Part shown: positions 8,201 to 17,241 of the stretch, in pieces
How the letters are laid out: the number at the start of each line of letters is the position of its first letter
Numbering within the stretch: position 1 is the stretch's first letter
Source: a bacterium D16-51
GTDB lineage: Bacteria > Bacillota > Clostridia > Lachnospirales > Lachnospiraceae
Length of the DNA: 64,000 nt
Assembly: GCA_003612285.1 (NCBI GenBank)
Contig: RAYE01000005.1
Coordinates: forward strand, 1 to 64,000
Direction: 5' to 3'
The notes under the pieces: generated by a model
Database searches by the model: none
What the model saw: only the letters and a program-made list of their open reading frames with translations
Told to the model about the DNA's origin: nothing
Translations under genes and position numbers: made by a program

Positions 8201-10912
8201 GAAATGCAGCTAGATAGCAATGAAAGGAAACGCACCTATCTGGAAGCACGGTACGCCAATGCCACCACCACAGACCAAAAGAACAAAATCCTCCGAAAAG
8301 AAATAAACACATTCCCTGCTGAAGACAAAGCATATAACAATTATTATACACGGGCAAAAAGATTCCGAAATCAGGCCGGCAAAAAAGCAAAAACGTCTGT
8401 AAATAAATCAAAAAAGATCCCGGAATCTGTCAAAAAGAAAATTATTAATAAAATTAAACAGAAGAAAGAAATCCCCAAATCCCTTTTAAAAAAGGTATCA
8501 AACATTGATAAATATGTATACCAGAAGCTTGTGGATTACAACAACAGTGTTGATTTTGTAACAGATGCTTTACGAGACAAAAAGCTTGCAAAGGAAGAAA
8601 GAATTTCTAAAATCCGGGAAAAAAATGTGGAACGCCACCAAAACCGTGCAGATTCTGCCGAAGCAAGGTACAATCTTTACCAGCAGTATGAAGCAAACGC
8701 TATAGATGCTAAAACCAAAAACAAATATGAAGCCGAAAGCCTCAACTGCCTAAAAAAGCAATATGAGCATCTTATTAAAATTGCAGAACTGGAAGGAAAC
8801 ACTGCGGAGCAAAAACGGCTCCAGGCAGAAGAACAGGCAAAAATCGCGGAATCATACAAAACAATGTATGACAACATCCAGGCGGAATATGACAACAAAA
8901 CTGGCATAAATGATGCAAAAATAGCAACAATCCAGGCACAGATTGCAACGCTGGAAGCAGCCGGAAAAAACGCTGCAAAAGAAATGTATGCTGACATGAT
9001 GGAATCCTCTTCCGATACGATGAAGAAATTACTTAAAAAGCGTGCAGAACTGGAAAAGGCAGGAAAACGTTTTGAATACTACTCCCCGGAATGGTACGGC
9101 CTGCAGAATGATTTACTGTCCATTGACCAGCAGATAGAATCCTGCACACAGCAGACAATTGAGTGGCAGAAGGCGTTAAATGCTTTGGATTTAAAGAAAT
9201 ATTCGATCATTGCAGACCAGATTGCATCCGCAAACAGCCAAATTGACTTCCTGACTGACATACTCTCCCACAAAAAGCTGACCAGCAAAGACGCCGGCGG
9301 GCTGACGGACGAAGGCCTGACCTCCATTTCCCTATGGATTGATAAGATGGAAAACAATAAAAAGACCATTGAAAATGCCCAAAACGCAATGGCTGAATAC
9401 CAAAAGCAGATTGCAGCAGGCACAACCGGGGATGATTTCCAGACACAGAACCAAAAAATGCAGGAATGGATTCAGACCATCCGCGATGCAGCCCTTGCTG
9501 ACGAAGAACTGAAAGAATCCATTGTCAGCCTTGTAGAGGAAGCATTTAACGTACAGCTTGACGCACTGAATGAATTGATTGAAAAACGCAAAAAGGCGCT
9601 GCAAACGGAAAAAGACTTATATGATTACCAGCGTAAAATTGCAAGCCAGACAAAATCAATCGCAAACATCCAGAAGCAGATTGCCGCATTAACAGGGGAT
9701 AACAGCGAGGAAGCCCGTGCAAAGCTGCAGAAACTAAAGGTAAACCTTGAGGAAGCACAGCAGGACCTAAAAGATACGGAATATGATAAATGGATTTCTG
9801 ACCAGGAAGACCTTCTTGACAACCTGTCAGAAGACATGGAAAACTTTTTTGAAAACGCACTGCAAAATACGGACAGCCTGATAGAGGCAGTTGTCAAGAC
9901 AATTGACGAAAACGGCTATATCATTGCAGATACCCTGGAAAAAACCGGCTATGGGAATGCTGACTCCTTTCGCACAAAAGAGAATGGAGACGGCACTTAT
10001 ACAAGCACTTATACAGATTACAACGGAAAACAATATCAGATTACTACCGATGCATATGGCAGCAATCTAGGCCAGGTAAAATCACCTGCCCAGCCTGAAC
10101 TTACCATTGAGTCTGTAAAAAATTCCATGAACCGTTCTGAGCGCAGCCCACATTACGTTGACAAAAACCCTCTGTTGACAGAAAATATCAATGGGCACAC
10201 CCCTGACAGAACGAATGCTTCCAAAATAGATAAGAACGCAGACCTAAGCGGCGCCTATTTGAAATCACTAAACCTCCAAATCAAAGGAAGCCTGAGCAAA
10301 TGTAAGTCACTGAAAAACCAGTCCACAACTTTTATCAATAAATATACCTTTGGGGAATATGGAAACGAATTAAACCAATACCTTGCAGAAAAATACGGCA
10401 AGGTTTATACCTCATGGGCTGATATGAAAGAACTTGCAAAAATACTTGGCGTAAAAGTCTCTGGGAAAAAACCTACCTCAAAAGAAGCGAAGAAAATCCG
10501 CGATGCGCTGAAAAATGCTGGCTTTGCAAATGGAGGGATTGCCTCTGTTTTGAATGAAGCCGCCATCCAAAACGGGGACGATGGCATCGCCACATTACAG
10601 AGAGGCGAAAGCGTCCTTACATCTGAACAGACAAAGCAGTTCCGTAAATTCCTGGAAATCACACCTGCTGCCAGCCATATCATGAAAAATGCCACAAAAC
10701 TGGCACAGACGCCAGAAATAACCAATTCATTCACCAACTCCCAAAATGTAAACGTTGGCGGCATTTCAATCCACCTTGATGGAAGTGGAATTGTAGATGA
10801 ACACTCATTTGTTGATACCTTTAAAAGATCCACCATGATCCAGAGCGCTATTGACGAATCCGTAGCCAAAGGAATGACAAAAGCATACTCTAATACATTG
10901 GGAAGGTTTTAG
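5297..10912 (+). CDS. Phage tail tape measure protein, 3' exon
   Basis: The 1,871-residue continuation of the tape measure protein. The frame has no ribosome binding site before ATG 5297 and is open only back to the TAG at 5267, which fits an exon rather than an independent gene. It opens with Trp-rich and helical sequence. A long hydrophobic helix pair follows at about residues 160-195 ('LNSIAMIAIGEAISALISGI'), the usual membrane-inserting part of tape measures. More than 1,000 residues of Lys/Glu-rich coiled coil come next. Near the C-terminus there is an 'FANGGIASVLNEAAIQNGDD' segment and a 'LTSEQTKQFRKFL' tail, both of the type seen at the ends of Gram-positive phage tape measures. Joined to the first exon the protein would be about 2,375 residues, which predicts a very long tail by the usual about 0.15 nm per residue rule (inference). 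Confidence 0.9.
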   Translation: MIIKTFNSDLDDLNHKIGFSKRSFAEWWTQIKESFNEGENLLLKFKNAFATALIPQNNMSWKTTPSGEIVTNSNIDSYLEKLEKPDAENLLQELQDIQAQVNAGTTSWNNYFKTYNGAKRYIVDFIQKTDLQKASVEDLINANKAARESAIAHNNALKQQTLGAKAATVATKVLSATLNSIAMIAIGEAISALISGIDYLIHKEEKENEALDDAQEKFNQTTQEVNSLQAQLDSTKSRISELQELANNGTISIAEENELKTLQKTNDELERKIALREKERADDAEELLRKAKTKVDNKTQYFYVRYDDEGNTHPVAKKGNAIDRLQDNLTAYQDMASHGDLTEDRFNAENFNKKVSKDAKIVGKLIDAYKSLTDAGITLTSEQQKEYNSALKAQDAYLLYSYTLEQTKERFQGLTEEQQRSIIHNKLMEKGLTMQEADSVLKNIQKEDLGEYYDFDFNFPLPDRNDFQTAEAYGQAYAEAWKKGVNNDIAIGFDKAWDALDNPEDAALQNLKDELLALAKQGKLTEESFNKTTGAKSWLNQVGLSAKETVKHINQLKEVSSVEQLASMKTGISSISDILSQKQENLSDKSTEKNGIGSDILSSMPDDIKSCTEAYENFYEVLGNGSSTMADCREAASQLANAYINSNNFLANLTSSNKECYIAELQAMGIENADIIVKSMLIQKEAELSAEKQWAKATTLDLANATYNEITALAEEQKWSDETTNALYRLALEKQIANGVSLDSLSDIDNLIALVDAIGGTTTALSAYRKLMENPSSVSTSELAEAQRKSKKEIETAREKAARSKKPVFSPKSPKIPESNNQNSSIKPEPVKESKQEIDWLSQKLTFLQDKVDMLKTKFENLFSTPKKNRNLNNQIKETSKLLTAQEKASARYQKKAGSYYNSNKKVLTKNGISLKMLQNGSYNIRSYKSSIANIIQTYEAYYDKAQDARKATLELSASIRELSKQKLEMQLDSNERKRTYLEARYANATTTDQKNKILRKEINTFPAEDKAYNNYYTRAKRFRNQAGKKAKTSVNKSKKIPESVKKKIINKIKQKKEIPKSLLKKVSNIDKYVYQKLVDYNNSVDFVTDALRDKKLAKEERISKIREKNVERHQNRADSAEARYNLYQQYEANAIDAKTKNKYEAESLNCLKKQYEHLIKIAELEGNTAEQKRLQAEEQAKIAESYKTMYDNIQAEYDNKTGINDAKIATIQAQIATLEAAGKNAAKEMYADMMESSSDTMKKLLKKRAELEKAGKRFEYYSPEWYGLQNDLLSIDQQIESCTQQTIEWQKALNALDLKKYSIIADQIASANSQIDFLTDILSHKKLTSKDAGGLTDEGLTSISLWIDKMENNKKTIENAQNAMAEYQKQIAAGTTGDDFQTQNQKMQEWIQTIRDAALADEELKESIVSLVEEAFNVQLDALNELIEKRKKALQTEKDLYDYQRKIASQTKSIANIQKQIAALTGDNSEEARAKLQKLKVNLEEAQQDLKDTEYDKWISDQEDLLDNLSEDMENFFENALQNTDSLIEAVVKTIDENGYIIADTLEKTGYGNADSFRTKENGDGTYTSTYTDYNGKQYQITTDAYGSNLGQVKSPAQPELTIESVKNSMNRSERSPHYVDKNPLLTENINGHTPDRTNASKIDKNADLSGAYLKSLNLQIKGSLSKCKSLKNQSTTFINKYTFGEYGNELNQYLAEKYGKVYTSWADMKELAKILGVKVSGKKPTSKEAKKIRDALKNAGFANGGIASVLNEAAIQNGDDGIATLQRGESVLTSEQTKQFRKFLEITPAASHIMKNATKLAQTPEITNSFTNSQNVNVGGISIHLDGSGIVDEHSFVDTFKRSTMIQSAIDESVAKGMTKAYSNTLGRF

Positions 10913-11016
10913 GAATTACAGGGCAGCTACTGCTGCCCTACTGCCCCTTCTATAAAACAATTGACATTGTATACCATCCGTAGTAATATAAGGAAAAAAT
11001 GAAAGAAGGTAATACT

Positions 11017-11292
11017 ATGGCAACTACTACACCAACCCAAATCAGAATAGAAGAAAACACAAAAAAACAAGCCGTGGAACTTTTAGAAGGATTAGGGCTT
11101 AATTTATCTGATGCAGTGAACATGTTTCTTAGACAAGTAATTTTGCACAATGGAATTCCTTTTGAAATAAAATATCCTTCACTTAAACCAGAGGTTATAG
11201 AAGCTATGGAAGAAGCAAAACAAATTAGCAGAGATCCCAATACAAAACGCTATAACAGCTTTTCAGAAGCACTGGAGGATTTAGACATATGA
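11017..11292 (+). CDS. RelB/DinJ-family antitoxin
   Basis: A 91-residue protein whose first 45 residues form a ribbon-helix-helix DNA-binding domain of RelB/DinJ type: 'TQIRIEENTKKQAVELLEGL' followed by 'LNLSDAVNMFLRQVILHNGI'. The C-terminal half, ending in 'YNSFSEALEDLDI', would wrap the toxin. The start at 11017 follows AGAAGG; an upstream in-frame ATG at 10999 lacks a good site. The stop codon overlaps the start of the toxin gene by four bases, as in most such operons. Likely autoregulated. It sits as a cargo gene between the tape measure and distal tail genes. Confidence 0.85.
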   Translation: MATTTPTQIRIEENTKKQAVELLEGLGLNLSDAVNMFLRQVILHNGIPFEIKYPSLKPEVIEAMEEAKQISRDPNTKRYNSFSEALEDLDI

Positions 11293-11572
11293 AATATAAA
11301 TTAATCTTATCTGGAAAGTTTAAAAAAAGTTTAAAAATTGCAAAAAAACGGGGGTTAGATATTTCTCTGTTAGATTTTGTTGTGAATAAATTACTTCAAG
11401 GAATCCCACTTGAAGAAAAATACAAAGAACATCCATTAAAGGGAAACTGGGATGGATTTAAAGAATGTCACATTCAAAACCAGATTGGCTGCTAATATAT
11501 CTTATTGAAGATGATATATTAACACTGACGTTAATTGATACAGGGACTCATTCAGATTTGTACAAAAAATAA
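11289..11572 (+). pseudogene. YafQ/RelE-family mRNA interferase toxin, frameshifted
   Basis: The first about 60 codons read as a YafQ-type toxin ('KYKLILSGKFKKSLKIAKKR', then 'HPLKGNWDGFKECHI'). The frame then ends at 11495. A second frame continues the family sequence exactly: 'PDWLLIYLIEDDILTLTLID' then 'TGTHSDLYKK', with stop at 11570-11572. The shift lies in the CAAAACC stretch at about 11474-11480 and looks like one lost A in a homopolymer. The full product would be about 94 residues, the normal length. Either the toxin is inactivated, which is common in decaying prophages, or slippage on the A-run restores a little protein. A sequencing error is also possible. Confidence 0.8.
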
Positions 11573-11586
11573 TATAAGGAGGCACA

Positions 11587-11847
11587 ATGACAAAAAGCAG
11601 AAAAATTAAATTATTAACCATAGAGAATAAACGGCTAATAGATGAAAACAAAATGCTGCATGCCATTAACAATGAAGAAATCAATAAAAAAATGCTTGCA
11701 TTAATGGGGCAATATTCTGATATTATTGAGAAATTACATGAAAAATACCAGGAGCTAAACAAGCTGAAATTCATTGGAATACAAAGCCATTTAAAATACA
11801 GGCTAATGCTCTGGAAACTAAAAGTTAAGGAACTATTAATGCATTAA
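11587..11847 (+). CDS. Small coiled-coil protein of unknown function
   Basis: An 86-residue, strongly basic and helical protein with heptad-like Leu/Ile spacing (for example 'IENKRLIDENKMLHAI') and a basic Lys/Leu-rich C-terminus. It has a good AAGGAGG site seven bases before the ATG. It follows the toxin gene by 14 bases and is followed by a terminator at 11889-11910. I do not recognise a family. The position between tail genes suggests a small prophage accessory protein. Confidence 0.6.
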   Translation: MTKSRKIKLLTIENKRLIDENKMLHAINNEEINKKMLALMGQYSDIIEKLHEKYQELNKLKFIGIQSHLKYRLMLWKLKVKELLMH

Positions 11848-11888
11848 TGATTAACAGTTCCTAAGAAAGCATTAAACATATATCATAA

Positions 11889-11910
11889 GCAGGGGAATCC
11901 CTGCTTTTTT
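11889..11910 (+). terminator. Intrinsic terminator
   Basis: GCAGGG/CCCTGC stem with a four-base loop followed by six T, downstream of the toxin-antitoxin and coiled-coil genes and just before the distal tail gene. Confidence 0.75.
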
Positions 11911-11947
11911 AGCATTATAATTCCCTTAAAGATTGGAGGTAATACCA

Positions 11948-12814
11948 ATGTATGCTGATAGCTTTGAATTTAACGGAATAAAATCCTCAGATATCGGATA
12001 CTACATTATGAATTTTGATGGATTTTCAAATGATGGCGTTGGCACAGCAGGAAATGAGATTACATTTACCACTTCCAAGCCGCCCAATACATCCCGGTGG
12101 AATTTCCATGGGAGCAAATATGAAAACCCGCTAACGGCAAGTTTCCAGATTGGGAAATTTGACTGCCAAAAAAACAGGGACAGGAATTATGAATTGTCAC
12201 AACAGGACTGCGCCTTTCTGATTAGATGGCTGGTACGGTCCGACGGCTACAAGCTGCTGCGTTTTCTGCTGGACGGATATAAAGAATACGAACACACCTA
12301 TTTCCGAACGCAGAATACATTACAATGGATCCGCAACAGCGGGATGATTGTTGGCGCGCAGCTTGACATTACCTGCGATGCGCCCTTTGGGTATAGTGAT
12401 ATGCAGGTTTTTGAAACTTCCTGCAGCAACGGAGGTTCTTTCACAATTTATGATGACAGCGACAGGCCCGGCGCGCTATATTTTGACGAAATTGACATTG
12501 TAATGGCTTCTGACGCTGCAAACCTCCAGATACAAAACAGCCTGGACGCCCTCTACTCTCCCACTATCCAATATACCACGCAAATTAAAAACTGCAAAAA
12601 CGGGGAACATATCACCATCGCCAGCCATATGATCAGCACTTCTAAAAATACAAGCCACACACGGGAAAATATTAATAACGACTTTAATTTTAAATACCCA
12701 AGGCTGATAAATTTTTCAGAAACCAATGAAACCAGGAAAAACACTTACACTGTATCAGGCGGAAGCTGCCGCCTGTCTTTCAGTTATCGGACGATAAGGA
12801 GCGTGTTGCCATAG
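11948..12814 (+). CDS. Distal tail protein (Dit, SPP1 gp19.1-like)
   Basis: A 288-residue baseplate hub component. Dit hexamers join the tail tube to the tail-associated fibre protein in siphophages of Gram-positive hosts. The N-terminus 'FEFNGIKSSDIGYYIMNFDG' and the following 'GNEITFTTSKPPNTSRWNFHG' pattern are typical of the Dit/gp19.1 family. The C-terminal half is beta-rich, like the galectin-type domain of Dit. The start at 11948 is set by GGAGG seven to nine bases upstream; the frame extends five codons further without support. It ends one base before the ATG of the next gene, so translation is probably coupled. Position after the tape measure gene fits the canonical order. Confidence 0.85.
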   Translation: MYADSFEFNGIKSSDIGYYIMNFDGFSNDGVGTAGNEITFTTSKPPNTSRWNFHGSKYENPLTASFQIGKFDCQKNRDRNYELSQQDCAFLIRWLVRSDGYKLLRFLLDGYKEYEHTYFRTQNTLQWIRNSGMIVGAQLDITCDAPFGYSDMQVFETSCSNGGSFTIYDDSDRPGALYFDEIDIVMASDAANLQIQNSLDALYSPTIQYTTQIKNCKNGEHITIASHMISTSKNTSHTRENINNDFNFKYPRLINFSETNETRKNTYTVSGGSCRLSFSYRTIRSVLP

Positions 12815-12815
12815 T

Positions 12816-15800
12816 ATGAGCCAATTTATAGTAAATATTGACGGTTCTGTGGAACAGGATAAAATATTTATCTGCGACAGGTCATTACACAGGCTGGGCG
12901 AATTATATCCTGTTGAAGATTTGCATACGATTATGCGGTTAAACCAGAACGACGAAGTAAACTTTAAAATATACAAATACAATAATGGGGAAGAAAACCC
13001 ATTTTGGACGCAAATAGACAATATCCAGGTTATCCTTGTAGAAGGGAAAGGATATTTTGAAATCGCCGCCCCTGTTACTACAGAAGAATGTACTTACAAA
13101 CAAGTAACCGGAATCTCTCTGGGGGAAGCAGAAACTTCCCAGACAAATATTACCTTGCAAATCAATACAGAAGAAGACATTGCACGGGATGATTATGCAG
13201 AAACTATTTTATATAACCCTTCAAACCATGAAGGTTCCCTGCTCCACAGAATCTTCCAATCCATGCCGCATTATACAATCGGACATGTAGATGCATCCGT
13301 AGCGTGCATACAAAGGACATTTTCCTGTGACGGCCAAACAGTATATGATTTCCTGCAGACTGTTGCTGAAGAATTGGAATGTATTTTTATTTTTGACAAT
13401 TTTAAAAGGGAAATCAACTGCTATGATTTAAAAGACCACTGCAGCCGTGCTTCCTGCATACAAAGCAGCGATTACAGGAATGTTGAAAATGGGGTATGCA
13501 GACACTGCAATTCCTCTGATTATGTATCTTATGGCTATGGGAAAGATACCGGGATATTCTTAGACCATTATAACCTTACAGAATCTGTTACCTTGTCAGG
13601 AAATAAAGATTCTGTGAAAAACTGCTTTAAAATTGAAGGGGCAGATGAGCTGATTACCAACCTGCTAAATATCCGACTGATGGACGGGAACTATATCTGG
13701 AAATTTTCCAGCCACCAGGTATCGCAGATGTCGCTGTCTTTACAGAAAGCATTGCAGGACAGGGAACGCCTGGTTTCCTCTTACCAGGGCAGATATAACA
13801 GCCTGTGGGACAGCTACACTTCATCCCTGGAAAAAAAGTTATATTATGAATCCGGACTGATGCCAGAAGAAAAAGAAAATAAGACAGCAGCCCAATCTGT
13901 ATTCCATGAAATCTTCACCAAAATAACGTTTGCATGCAAAACAACAGAGCACCAGACTGCCGACAGCATACTCCGCTCTGTTAACAGGCTTGCCGGAATG
14001 GCCGCGCCAAAAACATATTCTGTTGAAATGTCATTATCTGGCTCAAGTAATTCTTCCATAACTTTTTCTGTCCATATTTACCTGAAAAACGCCTATGAAA
14101 AAGATAATGTAACATTAAAGGATGAATATGCCGCCACAAAAACGCTGCCTTTAAAAAATGTATATGGAAACATTATCTATGCAAGCACCAGTACAAAGGA
14201 AAACCCTGTCTTTACAAATGATTATTTCCTATACCTAAAGCAACAGCTTGAACTATCGCTGGAAAACAGCGAGGCATCTGAAAGCATTATTTCCTTTGAC
14301 CCGCCAGTCACCAGCCCTTCCGCCCCATATAACCCATTGGCATATGCACAATATGACAATGAAGCAAACCCGCAGAAACTCCCTCAAACGCATTATACCA
14401 TGTACTGTATCAACAGGCTGCAGTCATTCCGGGACGCCTATGAAGCATGCAGCCAGATCGTTGCAAAATTAAACTCCGGCATTGTCTCCGATGCCGACAA
14501 GATTATTAACGGGGAGGATGGCGCGCCAAAATACAGCAATGGGAACACAAGCAAAATTTTAAAGTATATCAACAGCAGCGGCGGCACTTCCAATATTTAT
14601 GAAGACCTGCTTTGGAAATATTACAAATATATTGCCTGTATTGATGCAAGGATGGCATACCTGAAAAGTAAGGTTTCTGGATTAAAACAGCAGATAGAAA
14701 CTTATGGAGCACAGATACAGGAAATCAAAAATTTGTGCAGCATGGAAAATTTTCTCAAAAACTACCAAAACGGGGCTTATGGGAACGGGCTGTGGAATGA
14801 GCTCTGCTCCTTTAAACGCGAGGACACCTATAAGAATGACAATTACGCCGGGGATGGGTATGACAACGCCACTGTCACAGAAAATGTAGAAGGCTTAATC
14901 AAGCGGGCAGAAGAAGAACTGGCAGACGCCTGTGAAGTCCATTATTCCATCAATACAACTATTGGAAACCTGCTGACAATGGAGGAATTTAAACCGCTCT
15001 GGGATGATTTTTGCATCGGCAACTGGCTCCGGATACAGATAGACGGGGATATTTACCGCCTCCGCCTGATTTCTGTATCATTTGACTACACGGATGTTTC
15101 CCATATTGATGTGGAGTTTTCAGATGTTACAAAAACAAACAGTGCCGTGGCAGACTTAAAAAGCATCTTCCAGCAGGCGGCTTCCATCTCTTCCAATTTT
15201 AATTCCGTATCGCGCCAGGCTGAAAAAGGGTATATGACAAACCAGGAATTTTCCATAATGAAAGAAGCCGGCCTGGATGTGGCAAACACCATGATTACCA
15301 ACGCAGATAACCAGGATTTCGTCATAAACCAGTACGGCCTGACCGGGCGTATGTGGGATGATGTGAAAAATGCATTTGATGATGAACAGCTCCGCATCAT
15401 CAATAACCTCCTCTGCTTCACTTCCGACGGCTGGAAACATACCCGCCTTGCGCTTGGGAAAATCTTTTATTATAACGATGAAGCAAGCCAGTGGGAATGG
15501 GCATACGGGCTGAATGCAGAAGTTTTGATTGCCAATTTAATCATGTCCGAAATGTTAAAAATCTATAATAAGTCAGGCACATACAGCATTACAGACAAGG
15601 GTTTTTTTATTAACTATAAGGACAATACAATTGAAATCAATGCAATGGAGCCATCCGTCACCATGTCAAAAATGGTAAACGGCAGCAGACACATTTACCT
15701 GCGCTACTCTCCTGCAGACGGCCTCATTATTGACGGCACAGGCAGGTTCTCCGGCTTTGTGCTTGTTGGAAATGAATCCGGAAACCATATCAAGCTTGAC

Positions 15801-17141
15801 CCTGCAAACCCTTCCATGGTAATCCGTAAAAATGGCGAAAATATTTTTGACTTTAACTCCGACGGCCTCGGCTTCCTGAAAATCACGACAGGAATCATTA
15901 CCGGCATCTTAAAGTCAGCGGATTATGTAAGCGGAAGCCGTGGCATGTGCATCAACCTGGAAAATAAATCCATGGAAATATATAACGACAAATCTGAGGA
16001 ACTGCTCAGCTTTAACCTTGGCGGGAACCAGCTCATGAGGATTGGCGGATGGAATATCTCAAAGGACAGAATATACTCTTCCACCCCACAGAACCCCGGC
16101 ACAAGGCATGTGGAGCTTACAGCAGACGGCAATATCCACAGCTATATGTCCGGCACTGGTAACTTGATGGAGAACTATGCGGCAAGGCTTTTGGACGGGA
16201 AGTATATTTTCGGGCTGTATGACGACACCAGCCATAATTTTGTGGAAAACCACGGGTACATTGATATCTCACAGGCAGGTTTTTATGCTGCAAGCAAACC
16301 TGCACAGGAAGCAGGGGAATCAAGATACCTGTTAAAAGTTGACACCATCCACGACGACGTGGAAATAACAGGGCATACGGACACCCCGTCCTTAAAGCTT
16401 ATAAACCACGGCTCAGGTGACGCACTGTTCTGTGAAAATAAATATATCGGGAAGCACAATAATGCCCTCCACTGCAAAGTGTTTACCGGGGACGGCTCCT
16501 CCCACCACATCGCCGTATTTGGCGAAGAGGACGAGCACGACTACTCCGGGAAGCGGAAACGGAGGATGGTTTTTAGGAGCTTCGACGTAAAAAATGATGA
16601 TTTTGAAAACGGCATAGATAATGAACCGTGCGACTGCGGGGTGCTCGGGACATCAACTTTCCCATGGGAGGCAGCATTTGCAAGGGATTACGTGACAACT
16701 TCCGACCTGAAAAAGAAAAATGTGATTGGCACACTGGACAAAAAGAAATCCCTGGATTTCATACTTGCATTGAACCCAATCAGGTATACCTTCAAAGGCA
16801 GTGGCACAAGGGTACACATGGGGTTCGGCGCACAGCATGTCGCGCAGACAGCGAAAGACCTTAATATGGGCGACCTTGCACTGTACGAAGCTTCTGTTGT
16901 AAAAGATGATGGAAGTGAAGGCTATTACAGGGAAAATATTGGGGATGAAAACCTGTCCTGGTGCCTGAAATATAACGAATTTGAAGCACCTGCCATAGCG
17001 GCCATCCAGTCCCTCCATGAAATGGTAACAGAACAGTGGAAGGCTTTGGAAGAAAAAGAAACAATCATCCGTGAACAAAGCAGGAAAATTGACGGTTTAA
17101 CACAAAGGCTTGAAAAACTGGAGAAACTTATTTTAAATTAA
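12816..17141 (+). CDS. Tail-associated protein (Tal/gp18-like) with C-terminal S74 intramolecular chaperone
   Basis: A 1,441-residue tail tip protein. The first about 400 residues match the Tal/'phage minor structural protein' N-terminal domain that forms the trimeric hub under Dit, including 'DFLQTVAEELECIFIFDNFK'. The middle holds helical segments and, after residue about 900, repetitive beta-rich sequence of a shaft. The last about 150 residues are a peptidase S74 chaperone: 'TTSDLKKKNVIGTL' carries the Ser/Lys dyad motif, followed by 'LDFILALNPIRYTFKG' and 'HMGFGAQHVAQTAKDL', then a terminal coiled coil. Known S74 domains trimerise a beta-helical fibre and cleave themselves off at the Ser, here at about residue 1,290. 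No separate peptidoglycan-hydrolase domain was recognised. Overlap with the Dit stop suggests coupling. Confidence 0.88.
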   Translation: MSQFIVNIDGSVEQDKIFICDRSLHRLGELYPVEDLHTIMRLNQNDEVNFKIYKYNNGEENPFWTQIDNIQVILVEGKGYFEIAAPVTTEECTYKQVTGISLGEAETSQTNITLQINTEEDIARDDYAETILYNPSNHEGSLLHRIFQSMPHYTIGHVDASVACIQRTFSCDGQTVYDFLQTVAEELECIFIFDNFKREINCYDLKDHCSRASCIQSSDYRNVENGVCRHCNSSDYVSYGYGKDTGIFLDHYNLTESVTLSGNKDSVKNCFKIEGADELITNLLNIRLMDGNYIWKFSSHQVSQMSLSLQKALQDRERLVSSYQGRYNSLWDSYTSSLEKKLYYESGLMPEEKENKTAAQSVFHEIFTKITFACKTTEHQTADSILRSVNRLAGMAAPKTYSVEMSLSGSSNSSITFSVHIYLKNAYEKDNVTLKDEYAATKTLPLKNVYGNIIYASTSTKENPVFTNDYFLYLKQQLELSLENSEASESIISFDPPVTSPSAPYNPLAYAQYDNEANPQKLPQTHYTMYCINRLQSFRDAYEACSQIVAKLNSGIVSDADKIINGEDGAPKYSNGNTSKILKYINSSGGTSNIYEDLLWKYYKYIACIDARMAYLKSKVSGLKQQIETYGAQIQEIKNLCSMENFLKNYQNGAYGNGLWNELCSFKREDTYKNDNYAGDGYDNATVTENVEGLIKRAEEELADACEVHYSINTTIGNLLTMEEFKPLWDDFCIGNWLRIQIDGDIYRLRLISVSFDYTDVSHIDVEFSDVTKTNSAVADLKSIFQQAASISSNFNSVSRQAEKGYMTNQEFSIMKEAGLDVANTMITNADNQDFVINQYGLTGRMWDDVKNAFDDEQLRIINNLLCFTSDGWKHTRLALGKIFYYNDEASQWEWAYGLNAEVLIANLIMSEMLKIYNKSGTYSITDKGFFINYKDNTIEINAMEPSVTMSKMVNGSRHIYLRYSPADGLIIDGTGRFSGFVLVGNESGNHIKLDPANPSMVIRKNGENIFDFNSDGLGFLKITTGIITGILKSADYVSGSRGMCINLENKSMEIYNDKSEELLSFNLGGNQLMRIGGWNISKDRIYSSTPQNPGTRHVELTADGNIHSYMSGTGNLMENYAARLLDGKYIFGLYDDTSHNFVENHGYIDISQAGFYAASKPAQEAGESRYLLKVDTIHDDVEITGHTDTPSLKLINHGSGDALFCENKYIGKHNNALHCKVFTGDGSSHHIAVFGEEDEHDYSGKRKRRMVFRSFDVKNDDFENGIDNEPCDCGVLGTSTFPWEAAFARDYVTTSDLKKKNVIGTLDKKKSLDFILALNPIRYTFKGSGTRVHMGFGAQHVAQTAKDLNMGDLALYEASVVKDDGSEGYYRENIGDENLSWCLKYNEFEAPAIAAIQSLHEMVTEQWKALEEKETIIREQSRKIDGLTQRLEKLEKLILN

Positions 17142-17144
17142 AAA

Positions 17145-17226
17145 CTGCCCATAAATGAACTGAACAAACTGTTCAAGTAATTTATGGGCAGTCCATGACG
17201 GGCTGTCTCAGAAACAGCCCTCTTTT
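17145..17226 (+). terminator. Two hairpins after the tail-associated gene; the second is an intrinsic terminator
   Basis: A perfect 12-bp stem CTGCCCATAAAT (17145-17156) with ATTTATGGGCAG (17180-17191) encloses a smaller GAAC/GTTC hairpin. It is followed by GGGCTGT (17200-17206) with ACAGCCC (17214-17220) and a TCTTTT run. The latter lies only about ten bases before the ribosome binding site of the next gene, so it may partly attenuate expression of the receptor-binding genes. Confidence 0.65.
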
Positions 17227-17241
17227 AGCGAGGTGAAAAAA

